Shown here in pieces: positions 24,150-31,070 of a stretch of DNA of 33,203 nt (the first letter of the stretch is position 1; the number at the start of each line of letters is the position of its first letter). The position numbers and the translations under genes are program-made. The stretch covers positions 1 through 33,203 of the forward strand of contig DASZGY010000140.1 in NCBI GenBank assembly GCA_035938395.1, given 5' to 3'. The notes under the pieces are model-generated. The model saw only the letters and a list, made by a program, of their open reading frames with translations. It was not told the origin of the DNA and made no database searches. The DNA is from JALZAA01 sp035938395 (GTDB lineage: Bacteria > Actinomycetota > Acidimicrobiia > IMCC26256 > JACDBD01).

Positions 24150-24187
24150 GGCGGCGGCTTCGCCGACCGCCGGAGCTTGCGACGGCG
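24150..24187. repeat. Intergenic GC-rich repeat, copy 2
   Basis: GGCGGCGGCTTCGCCGACCG (24150-24169) directly followed by CCGGAGCTTGCGACGGCG (24170-24187). The second block is identical to 4239-4256 and the first differs by one base from 4208-4227. Each block contains an inverted repeat (CGGC-TTC-GCCG and CGCCG-N10-CGGCG). It lies immediately beyond the erpA terminator, as copy 1 does for the sigma gene. Confidence 0.7.
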
Positions 24188-24192
24188 ACAGC

Positions 24193-24226
24193 AAGACGCG
24201 AAACGACCCCGCCGGAGCGGGGTCGT
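24193..24226 (-). terminator. Rho-independent terminator of the regulator-erpA operon
   Basis: Perfect 10-bp inverted repeat ACGACCCCGC (24203-24212) / GCGGGGTCGT (24217-24226) with a 4-nt loop. On the minus strand it is followed by TTTCGCGTCTTGC. It lies 34 nt after the erpA stop codon. Confidence 0.8.
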
Positions 24227-24259
24227 CAGAGCACCGAGCGCGGCTCGGTCGACCGTCGA

Positions 24260-24580
24260 TCAGGAGAACGACTGGCCGCACCCGCAGGTGCGGGTCGTGT
24301 TCGGGTTGTTGATCGTGAACCCGGCGCCCTGCAGCCCGTCCTTGTAGTCGAGCGAGGCGCCCGTGAGGTACTGCGAGCTCGCGGGGTCGACCACGACCTT
24401 CACCTCACCGAACTCGCTGGCGAGGTCGTCGGCGGCCACGTCCGTGTCGAAGAACATCTCGTAGCTCAAACCCGAGCACCCACCCGGCCGCACTGCGACG
24501 CGCAGCACCAGCTCGGGGTTGTCCTCGGCTTTGATGAGTTCCTTCACCTTGCTCGACGCGGTGTCGGTCAGGGTGAGCAT
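24260..24580 (-). CDS. erpA: Iron-sulfur cluster insertion protein, A-type carrier
   Basis: HesB/IscA-family carrier, 106 residues, which receives Fe-S clusters from a scaffold and delivers them to apoproteins. The three ligand cysteines are present: Cys35 in GGCSGLSYEM and Cys99/Cys101 in the terminal TCGCGQSFS. GFTINNPN near residue 88 is also family-typical. ATG 24580 is preceded by GGAGG at 6 nt. It is the second gene after a SufR-like regulator (19 nt gap) and has its own terminator. ErpA is the best name, as actinobacteria usually have one such carrier, but IscA/SufA cannot be excluded. Confidence 0.94.
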   Translation of the reverse strand: MLTLTDTASSKVKELIKAEDNPELVLRVAVRPGGCSGLSYEMFFDTDVAADDLASEFGEVKVVVDPASSQYLTGASLDYKDGLQGAGFTINNPNTTRTCGCGQSFS

Positions 24581-24599
24581 GGGTCCTCCAGGTGACGGT

Positions 24600-25289
24600 T
24601 CATGTGCGATCTTCAGCGTATCCGACCGAAACGGTCACATGGCACGGCTCGGGGTCGTACAACGTGGCGAACTCCTCGACCCTTCCCCCGCCCACCTGGT
24701 CGACGACGCCCTCACACAGCCCGCGGTGCAGATTGCAGACGAGCTCGGGGTACGCCTCGGCGAGCTCCCGGAACGGGCAGTGCAGGAACTCGATGCGGGT
24801 CGCGCCCTCGTATTCGCCGTCGGCGGCGTCGGGCGAGGGCTCGAAGCCGAGCTGGGCGAGCTCGTCGTCGAGCGCCCGCAGACAGCTGCGCGTGCGGGCG
24901 CGCTTGCCGGCCTCGGTGCCCCAGGCGTGGCCCGTGTCGGCGGCGTCGTCGGGATCGGCGCCGACCCGCTCGGCGAGGCTCGCGAGCAGACCGGCGAGCA
25001 GCGCGTGCGCCGGGGGGTCGAAGCCGAGACCCGGCGCGCCGTCGGCGAGGAAGTAGAGATGCTGCGGGCGGCCGACGGTGCCGCGATGAACTGCTTCCGC
25101 CTCGATCAGACCCGCGTCCCGCAGGCGATCGAGGTGCAGACGGACGGTGTTGGCGTGGAGCCCGAGGCGATCGGCGAGCTCCCCCGCCGACAAAGGCGCC
25201 GTCGACGTGGCCAGCTCCCGATACATCGCGTAACGGGTCTCGTCCCCCAACGCCTTGAGGACCGTGAGTTCGTCGGGCCGGCTTGCCAT
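24600..25289 (-). CDS. SufR-like HTH regulator with Cys ligands
   Basis: Transcription factor, 229 residues from ATG 25289. The N-terminus is a winged helix (about 8-65; LSAGELADRLGLHANTVRLHLDRL) with a GRPxxLY wing. The C-terminal half carries cysteines arranged like Fe-S-sensing SufR proteins: Cys171 (HCPF), Cys185 (CNLHRG), Cys192 and Cys216 (PCHVTV). SufR family members bind a [4Fe-4S] or [2Fe-2S] cluster and repress Fe-S assembly genes; the neighbours erpA and mrp make that role likely here. An in-frame ATG at 25319 is also open, but the promoter geometry (TACGGT 9 nt before 25289) favours 25289 as a leaderless or near-leaderless start. Confidence 0.88.
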   Translation of the reverse strand: MASRPDELTVLKALGDETRYAMYRELATSTAPLSAGELADRLGLHANTVRLHLDRLRDAGLIEAEAVHRGTVGRPQHLYFLADGAPGLGFDPPAHALLAGLLASLAERVGADPDDAADTGHAWGTEAGKRARTRSCLRALDDELAQLGFEPSPDAADGEYEGATRIEFLHCPFRELAEAYPELVCNLHRGLCEGVVDQVGGGRVEEFATLYDPEPCHVTVSVGYAEDRT

Positions 25290-25295
25290 GACGGC

Positions 25296-25324
25296 TTGAC
25301 CGTACCTCCGCCCGGGCATATTTT
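25296..25324 (+). promoter_or_regulatory. Candidate mrp promoter
   Basis: TTGACC (25296-25301), exactly 17 nt, TATTTT (25319-25324). Expected transcription start about 25331, giving a leader of about 35 nt to ATG 25366. Both hexamers match the sigma-70 consensus well, which is rare in this GC-rich window. It overlaps the opposite promoter completely. Confidence 0.65.
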
Positions 25325-25327
25325 CAA
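25299..25327 (-). promoter_or_regulatory. Candidate promoter of the SufR-like regulator-erpA operon
   Basis: On the minus strand TTGAAA (25327-25322), exactly 17 nt, TACGGT (25304-25299). The start codon ATG 25289 begins 10 nt after the -10 box, so the transcript would have almost no leader. Its -35 covers the -10 of the mrp promoter and vice versa. Confidence 0.6.
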
Positions 25328-25365
25328 GGTGACCGCTGGTTTTATTGGGCGAAAGCTCTGACTAC

Positions 25366-26619
25366 ATGGCTCTTCACACGCCCGATCCCGACGACCCCGG
25401 CGCGCCCGTCCATCGGGCCGCCGAGGGTCCCCCGCCGAGCCCGAACGACGTGCGCCGCACCCTCGAGGGGGTCATCGACCCCGAGCTGCGTGCCAGCATC
25501 GTCGAGCTCGGCATGGTTCGCGACGTCCGCGTCGCCGACGACGGCGAGGTCACCGTGAAGGTGGCCCTCACGACGGCCGGCTGCCCGCTGCGGGCGCAGA
25601 TCCAGAGCGATGTCGAATCGAAGGTCCGCGGGCTGCGGGGCGTGACCGATGTGCGGGTCGAGTACGGCGAGATGACCCAGGACGAGAAGTCGGCGGTGAT
25701 GCAGCGCGCCCGCTGGCAGGCGCGCGAGAACGCGCCCGGGACCGAGGTGCTCCCGACGACACGCGTCCTCGCAGTCGCCAGCGGAAAGGGCGGCGTGGGC
25801 AAGTCGTCGGTGACGGTGAACCTCGCCGCCGCGCTCGCGGCGCAAGGCCGGACCGTCGGCGTGCTCGACGCCGACATCTGGGGCTTCAGCGTGCCGCGCA
25901 TGCTCGGTGTCGAAGGCCGGCTCGGTGGCTCCGAGGGCAAGATCGACCCGAACGAGGTCGAGGTCCCGAACCTGGCCGACCCGTCCGGCCCGCCGGGTCG
26001 CATCAAGGTCGTCTCGATGGGGTTCCTCGTCGACGACGCCGAGACGGCCCTGATGTGGCGGGGGCTCATCCTCGCCCGCGCGCTCGAGCAGTTCCTCACC
26101 GACGTCCGGTGGGGCGAGATGGACTACCTCCTCATCGACATGCCTCCCGGCACCGGCGACATCCAGATGGCGCTGGCGCGCCTCCTGCCGAGCACCGAGC
26201 TGCTCGTCGTGACCACGCCCGCCCTCGCCGCCCAGCAAGTCGCGACTCGGGTGGCCGACATGGCGCGTCGCAGCTACCTGAAGGTGATCGGCGTGATCGA
26301 GAACATGAGCGCCTTCGCCGCGCCCGACGGGTCGCGCCACGCGATCTTCGGCGAGGGCGGCGGCGCCGCGCTCGCGAACGAGATCGACGTGCCGCTCCTC
26401 GGCGCGGTGCCCATCGAGCCGGGGGTGTCGGCGGGAGGCGACGTCGGCAACCCCGTCGCGATCACCGCCCCGGACAGTCCCGCCGGCGCCGAGTTCCACC
26501 GAGTCGCCGGACTGATCGTCGACGAGCTGCTCCCGCCGCTCGACCTCAGCTCGTGCACGGCGCGCATCTTCGATCTCGCCCAGGCCAACCTCGACGCGAA
26601 AGACGCCGCGGCGCGGTAG
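25366..26619 (+). CDS. mrp: Mrp/ApbC family Fe-S carrier ATPase
   Basis: P-loop ATPase of the ParA/MinD class that binds and transfers Fe-S clusters, 417 residues. The N-terminus (about 25-110) is a MIP18/DUF59 domain (LEGVIDPELRASIVELGMV, TTAGCPL). The ATPase has the deviant Walker A SGKGGVGKSS, the LDADIWGFSVP switch, the Walker B-like LLIDMPPGTGD and ENMSAFAAPDG. The CxxC that binds the bridging cluster in many Mrp proteins is absent at that last point, as in mycobacterial Mrp. ATG 25366 is preferred over TTG 25345; Shine-Dalgarno is weak. It diverges from the SufR-like gene and is followed after 9 nt by an FAD oxidoreductase. Confidence 0.94.
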   Translation: MALHTPDPDDPGAPVHRAAEGPPPSPNDVRRTLEGVIDPELRASIVELGMVRDVRVADDGEVTVKVALTTAGCPLRAQIQSDVESKVRGLRGVTDVRVEYGEMTQDEKSAVMQRARWQARENAPGTEVLPTTRVLAVASGKGGVGKSSVTVNLAAALAAQGRTVGVLDADIWGFSVPRMLGVEGRLGGSEGKIDPNEVEVPNLADPSGPPGRIKVVSMGFLVDDAETALMWRGLILARALEQFLTDVRWGEMDYLLIDMPPGTGDIQMALARLLPSTELLVVTTPALAAQQVATRVADMARRSYLKVIGVIENMSAFAAPDGSRHAIFGEGGGAALANEIDVPLLGAVPIEPGVSAGGDVGNPVAITAPDSPAGAEFHRVAGLIVDELLPPLDLSSCTARIFDLAQANLDAKDAAAR

Positions 26620-26628
26620 AACCCGACC

Positions 26629-27993
26629 GTGACCGACACGGCCGACGTCATCGTGCTCGGCATGGGCGTCGGCGGCGAGCTCCTCGCGGAGCACGTGACG
26701 GATGGCGGGCTCGACGTCGTCGGCATCGAAGCGAACCTCGTGGGCGGCGAGTGCCCGTACTGGGGCTGCATCCCCACCAAGATGATGGTGCGGGCGGCGA
26801 ACGCCCTCGCCGAGGCACGACGGGTCCCGCACCTCGCCGGCACGGCGACCGTCGATCCCGATTGGGGGCCCGTCGCGACGCGCATCCGAGTCGAGGCGAC
26901 CGACACCTGGGACGACCGCGTCGCGGTGGAGCGCTTCGAGGAGAAGGGCGGACGGTTCGTGCGAGGCACCGGCCGCCTCGACGGCCCGGGCCGCGTGCGG
27001 GTCGGCGACCGCACGTTCGAGGCCCGGCGCGCGGTCGTGCTCGCGACTGGCACTCGGCCCGCGATCCCGCCCGTCCCCGGGCTCGACACGGTCGAGTACT
27101 GGACCAATCACGAGGCGGTCGAGACCAGGGAAGTGCCGGCGTCGCTCGTCGTGCTCGGCGGCGGCGCCGTCGGCCTCGAGCTCGCCCAGGTCTTCGCCCG
27201 CTTCGGTTCGAAGGTGACGATCGTCGAGCAGTCCGAGGGGCTGCTCCCGTCCGAGGAGCCCGAGGCGGGCCGGCTGATCGCAGGGGTGTTCGGGCGCGAA
27301 GGCATCGACGTGCGCGTCGGAGCCGAGGCGCGGTCGGTTGCGCCAGCTCCGGAGGGCGTGGAGGTCACGCTCGACCGGGGCGAGCCGCTGCGGGGAGAGC
27401 GACTGCTCGTCGCGACCGGCCGGCGCACGGACCTGCATCCCCTCGGCGTCGCCAGCGTGGGCCTGGACGCGGACGCTCACGCGGTGCCCGTCGACGATCG
27501 ACTCCGCGCCGCCGCTCGGCTGTGGGCGATCGGCGACGTCACCGGGCTCGGCCCCTTCACGCACATCGCCGTGTACCAGGCCCGGATCGCGGCCGCCGAC
27601 ATCCTCGGCGAGGACGCGCCTCCGGCCGACTACCGCGCGCTGCCGCGGGTCACGTTCACGGACCCGGAGATCGGTGCGGTCGGCCTCACCGAGCGGCAAG
27701 CACGGGAGCGGGGCATCGACGTACGCGTCGGGATGGCGGACCTGCGGACGTCGTCACGGGGATGGATCCACAAGATCGGCAACGAGGGCTTCTTCAAGCT
27801 GGTCGAAGACCGGCGGCGCGGCGTGCTCGTGGGCGCGTCGTCCGTCGGTCCGAACGGCGGGGAGACGCTGGGGTTGATCGCCCTGGCCGTGTACGCCGAG
27901 GTGCCCGTCGAACGGCTGCGGTGGATGATCTACGCGTACCCCACGTTCCACCGCGGGATCGAGGACGCGCTCACCGACCTGAGCGCCGGCTGA
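26629..27993 (+). CDS. FAD-dependent pyridine nucleotide-disulfide oxidoreductase
   Basis: Flavoprotein of the dihydrolipoamide dehydrogenase/mercuric reductase family, 454 residues. Visible: N-terminal FAD site VIVLGMGVGGELLAEH, redox disulfide ECPYWGCIPTK (Cys42, Cys47), NAD(P) site VVLGGGAVGLELAQVF, second FAD motif LWAIGDVTG and a C-terminal dimerisation domain. The C-terminal active-site motif is YAYPTFHRGIE where the classical enzymes have HPTxxE, so the usual catalytic His is Tyr. The substrate is therefore not lipoamide or Hg with any certainty; a low-molecular-weight thiol or quinone is possible. GTG 26629 lacks a Shine-Dalgarno and is probably coupled to mrp. Confidence 0.93.
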   Translation: MTDTADVIVLGMGVGGELLAEHVTDGGLDVVGIEANLVGGECPYWGCIPTKMMVRAANALAEARRVPHLAGTATVDPDWGPVATRIRVEATDTWDDRVAVERFEEKGGRFVRGTGRLDGPGRVRVGDRTFEARRAVVLATGTRPAIPPVPGLDTVEYWTNHEAVETREVPASLVVLGGGAVGLELAQVFARFGSKVTIVEQSEGLLPSEEPEAGRLIAGVFGREGIDVRVGAEARSVAPAPEGVEVTLDRGEPLRGERLLVATGRRTDLHPLGVASVGLDADAHAVPVDDRLRAAARLWAIGDVTGLGPFTHIAVYQARIAAADILGEDAPPADYRALPRVTFTDPEIGAVGLTERQARERGIDVRVGMADLRTSSRGWIHKIGNEGFFKLVEDRRRGVLVGASSVGPNGGETLGLIALAVYAEVPVERLRWMIYAYPTFHRGIEDALTDLSAG

Positions 27994-28003
27994 CGGCAGC
28001 CCG

Positions 28004-28828
28004 CTACGCGAGCTTCCAAGCCGACTTCACGCTGCCGCCCTCGACCTTCCCCTCCGCCTTGAGCTTGAGCAGGTGGGCGTGCACCTGGCGACCGGCCCAC
28101 TCCTGCAGCTCGGCCGGCGTGTCGGCGTAGAGGCGGTCGACGATGTCGGAGATGCGGAGCGGGCCGTCCTTCAGCACCTTGAGGATCTGGCGCTCACGCG
28201 CCCGGCGGTGCTTCAGGTACTCGTCGATCTTCGGCTTGGGCTCGTCGATGACGTCGCCGTGGCCGGGCGCGATGCGCGCCACCCGCCGCTTCTTGAGCTT
28301 CTCGAGCGACGCGATGTACTGGGCCATGTCGCCACCGCGAGCGGGGTTCACGACCGAGAACGTGCCGTTGAGGATGACGTCGCCGGTGAACAGGACGCGC
28401 TCCTCCTCGAGCAGGAAGCAGATGTGGTTGGGCGCGTGACCGGGCGTATGGATGACCTCGAGCCCGAACTCGGTGCCCTCGATGCTGTCGCCGTCGCCGA
28501 CGGTTCGGTCGGGTGTCACGACCGGGTCACGCTTGGAGAACGCGACGACCTCGGCGCCGGTCGCCTTCACGAGCCGCTCCGTGCCGGGCGCGTGATCGGG
28601 ATGGGTGTGCGTGAGGAGCACCCAGCGGACGCGCTCGCGCATCGACGCGCCGACGATGGCGTCGATGTGCTTCTTCGTGTCGGGGCCGGGATCGATCACG
28701 GCGACCTCGTCGATGCCGACGAGGTACGTGTTCGTGCCGGGCCCCGTCATCGGCCCCGGGTTCGGGGCGACGATGCGACGCACGAGCGGCGACAGCGCGC
28801 TCGGGACCCCCGGCGTCATGTCGGGCAT
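28004..28828 (-). CDS. Metallo-beta-lactamase-fold hydrolase with C-terminal winged helix (LACTB2-like)
   Basis: 274 residues. The N-terminal MBL domain has the metal motif THTHPDH (His74, His76, Asp78, His79), then TPGHAPNHICF, FTGDVI and APGHGD, so a dinuclear zinc site is complete. The C-terminal 70 residues (KPKIDEYLKHRRARERQILKVL ... HLLKLKAEGKVE) form the BLACT winged helix found in LACTB2-like proteins, some of which are RNases, and in other MBL hydrolases. Substrate unknown. ATG 28828 overlaps the stop of the NUDIX gene (TGATG) and has GAGGGGGTGG upstream, so the two proteins are made together. Confidence 0.92.
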   Translation of the reverse strand: MPDMTPGVPSALSPLVRRIVAPNPGPMTGPGTNTYLVGIDEVAVIDPGPDTKKHIDAIVGASMRERVRWVLLTHTHPDHAPGTERLVKATGAEVVAFSKRDPVVTPDRTVGDGDSIEGTEFGLEVIHTPGHAPNHICFLLEEERVLFTGDVILNGTFSVVNPARGGDMAQYIASLEKLKKRRVARIAPGHGDVIDEPKPKIDEYLKHRRARERQILKVLKDGPLRISDIVDRLYADTPAELQEWAGRQVHAHLLKLKAEGKVEGGSVKSAWKLA

Positions 28829-29601
28829 CAGGCCACCCCCTCGTAGCCGGGATCGCCCGGGAGCAGGATGCGCGCCCCGCCGGCGTCGGCGACGACCTGC
28901 GGCTCGGACGCGGTGACGGCCTCGAGCAGCTCGCCCGCGGTCGGGAAGCGCCCCAGCTGCTCGAGGTTCCGCATCGTCGGGAAGATGATCTCGAGCTCGC
29001 CGCGCTCGGCCCGCGCGAGCGCGTCCTTCGGGCGGATCCAGACCGACGCCACCGTCTCGCTGTCGTCGTGCAGGTACGCATGCCCCTCGGGCGCGGCGGC
29101 CACGAAGAACCACGTGTCGTAACGGCGGGGCGATTCTGCCGGCGTGATCCAGTGCGAGAAGAGATGGAGAGCCCCGGCGTCGAGCAACAGGTCCTCGTCC
29201 TCGACGACCTCGACGAACGGCCGCTCACCGGCACCGACCGCCCGGCGGGCGGCCTCGAACCGCGCCGCCGCGGACGGGTCGTCGAGGTCGACGGGAAGGC
29301 TCGTGGCGGCGGAGCGGGCGAGGAGGACCCCGGCTTCCTCGAACGCCTCGCGGATGGCGGCGACCCAGAAGCCCATCCCCCCGGCATGCATGCCGAGCTG
29401 GGTGCTGGCGGAGGAGTCGTCGCGCCCGTGGCAGCGGCCGAGCAGCTCCGGCGCCCGGTCGCCGGCGTCGACCGCGCCGCCGGGGAACACGTAGGCGCCC
29501 CCCATGAACTCGACCGCGACGTTGCGCCGCAGCATGAACACCTCAAGCTGCGGCGCGTCACGGACGAGCATCACGGTGGCGGCCTCCCGAGGAGTCACCA
29601 C
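28828..29601 (-). CDS. NUDIX hydrolase with insertion in the Nudix box (NUDT19-like)
   Basis: 257 residues. It opens with a strand ATVMLVRDAPQLEVFMLRR, then GGAYVFPGGAVDAGD and, after about 30 extra residues, AAIREAFEEAG. The Nudix box (G-x5-E-x7-REUxEExGU) is thus interrupted between its glycine part and the REAFEEAG helix, as in NUDT19/RP2-type enzymes, some of which cleave CoA derivatives. The metal-binding Glu residues of REAFEEAG are intact. The start is GTG 29601 (or GTG 29598), with GAGG about 8 nt upstream. Coupled to the MBL hydrolase. Substrate unproven. Confidence 0.9.
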   Translation of the reverse strand: MVTPREAATVMLVRDAPQLEVFMLRRNVAVEFMGGAYVFPGGAVDAGDRAPELLGRCHGRDDSSASTQLGMHAGGMGFWVAAIREAFEEAGVLLARSAATSLPVDLDDPSAAARFEAARRAVGAGERPFVEVVEDEDLLLDAGALHLFSHWITPAESPRRYDTWFFVAAAPEGHAYLHDDSETVASVWIRPKDALARAERGELEIIFPTMRNLEQLGRFPTAGELLEAVTASEPQVVADAGGARILLPGDPGYEGVA

Positions 29602-29712
29602 CGCAACGCCTCGGAATCGGGCCCATCCAAAGGGTCACTAGCGTCGCGCACTTCGACACCAGTCTACGTGGCGAGTCGCGAGTTCCCCGCGAGCCACGCA
29701 CGGGCACCGAAT

Positions 29713-29727
29713 TACGCTGGCGACGTG
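29713..29727 (+). promoter_or_regulatory. Candidate -10 box placing the selA transcription start at its GTG
   Basis: TACGCT (29713-29718), six nucleotides, then GTG 29725; no Shine-Dalgarno. Same geometry as at nadE. No clear -35 is seen around 29690. Confidence 0.4.
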
Positions 29728-31059
29728 GACCCACGGCGCGCGTTACCCGGCGTCGACCGGGTGCTCGCGGCGCTCTCGGGCCTCCCGCACGAGCTGCTCG
29801 TCGCGTGCGCCCGCGACGCGATCGCGGCCGCACGCGAGCAAATGGCGCTCGACGAGGCGGAGGGCGCCGTGTCGGTCGACGACGTGATCGTCGACGCGCG
29901 GCGTCGCGTCGAGCAGCTCCAGGACCGCCTCTTGCGCCCCGTGATCAACGCCACCGGCGTCATCGTGCACACGAACCTCGGCCGCGCGCCTGTGGGTGAC
30001 GACGCGCTGGCTGCGGCCCGCGCGATCGGCCGCGGCTACTCGAACCTCGAGTACCACATGGACGACGGCGAGCGGGGCTCGCGCCACGAGCACGCCGGCG
30101 CGCTGCTCGCCCGGGCGTGCGGCGCCGAAGCCGGTCTCGTGGTCAACAACAACGCGGCCGCGGTGCTGCTCTCCCTGGCGGCGCTGGCCCGGGGCCGCGA
30201 GGTCGTCGTCTCGCGCGGCGAGCTGGTCGAGATCGGCGGCGGCTTCCGGGTGCCCGAGATCATGGCCGAGTCGGGATGCCGGCTGGTCGAGGTGGGCACC
30301 ACCAACCGCACCCGCCGCTCGGACTACGCGGGCGCCGTCGGGCCCGACACCGCCCTCGTCCTCAAGGTGCACGCGTCCAACTACCGGATGGTCGGATTCG
30401 TCGAATCGGTGCCCGTCGCCGAGCTCACGGCGCTGGGAGCGCCCGTGATGGTCGACGCCGGCTCGGGGCTGCTCGACGAGACGACGCCCTGGCTGGCGCG
30501 CCGGCCGGCGTGGCTGCGCGACGAGCCCGGCATCCGACAGGCCGTCGACGCCGGCGCGGCGCTGGTCACGTTCTCGGGCGACAAGCTGCTCGGCGGGCCC
30601 CAGGCCGGGATCGTCGTGGGCCGGGCCGACCTCGTCGCCACCCTCGCGGCCCACCCGTTGGCCCGGGCGATGCGGGCCGACAAGCTCACCCTCGCCGCGC
30701 TGCAGGCGGTCGCCTTCTCCTATCTCTCTGGGGACGCGACCACGGTCCCGCTGTGGCGGATGGCGACCGCCTCCCTGGACGGGCTGAGGGCACGGGCCGA
30801 GGCGATCGCGGCCGGCATCCCGGCGGCCAAGGTGGTCGACACCGACGCCGTGGCCGGCGGCGGCTCCCTGCCGGGCCTGACGATCCCGTCCGTGGGCGTG
30901 GGGATCGAAGTCCCGGCGCCGGCCCGGGCGCTGGCGCGCCTGCGTGAGCACGACGTGGTCGGCCGGATCGAGGACGACGCGGTCGTCTGCGACCTGCGCA
31001 CGGTCGACCCCGGGGACGACGAGCGCGTCGCCCGCGCTCTCGCCGCCGTGTCCGTCTGA
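29725..31059 (+). CDS. selA: L-seryl-tRNA(Sec) selenium transferase
   Basis: PLP enzyme that converts Ser-tRNA(Sec) to selenocysteinyl-tRNA(Sec) with selenophosphate; 444 residues, decameric in known cases. The N-terminal tRNA-binding part (about 1-60) leads into the signature VINATGVIVHTNLGRAP, NNNAAAVLL and the Schiff-base motif FSGDKLLGGPQAG with Lys287. GTG 29725 is the sensible start: upstream frame is antisense to the NUDIX gene. It is preceded by 123 bp in which I find no tRNA. selB follows after 11 nt, an operon arrangement common for these genes. The genome should hold selD, a Sec tRNA and at least one selenoprotein, none visible here. Confidence 0.96.
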   Translation: MDPRRALPGVDRVLAALSGLPHELLVACARDAIAAAREQMALDEAEGAVSVDDVIVDARRRVEQLQDRLLRPVINATGVIVHTNLGRAPVGDDALAAARAIGRGYSNLEYHMDDGERGSRHEHAGALLARACGAEAGLVVNNNAAAVLLSLAALARGREVVVSRGELVEIGGGFRVPEIMAESGCRLVEVGTTNRTRRSDYAGAVGPDTALVLKVHASNYRMVGFVESVPVAELTALGAPVMVDAGSGLLDETTPWLARRPAWLRDEPGIRQAVDAGAALVTFSGDKLLGGPQAGIVVGRADLVATLAAHPLARAMRADKLTLAALQAVAFSYLSGDATTVPLWRMATASLDGLRARAEAIAAGIPAAKVVDTDAVAGGGSLPGLTIPSVGVGIEVPAPARALARLREHDVVGRIEDDAVVCDLRTVDPGDDERVARALAAVSV

Positions 31060-31070
31060 CCCGCCGCGCT

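Noticed and set aside
25342..27699. 785-codon open frame opposite mrp and the FAD oxidoreductase
   Set aside because: Composition (Asp/Arg/His/Val-rich, no hydrophobic core pattern) is typical of antisense frames in very GC-rich DNA; the opposite strand encodes two clear enzymes.
29602..29724. Possible selC (tRNA-Sec) between the NUDIX gene and selA, prompted by a TTCGAC motif
   Set aside because: No acceptor stem, TCA anticodon stem or long variable arm can be folded; the motif alone is common in this DNA.
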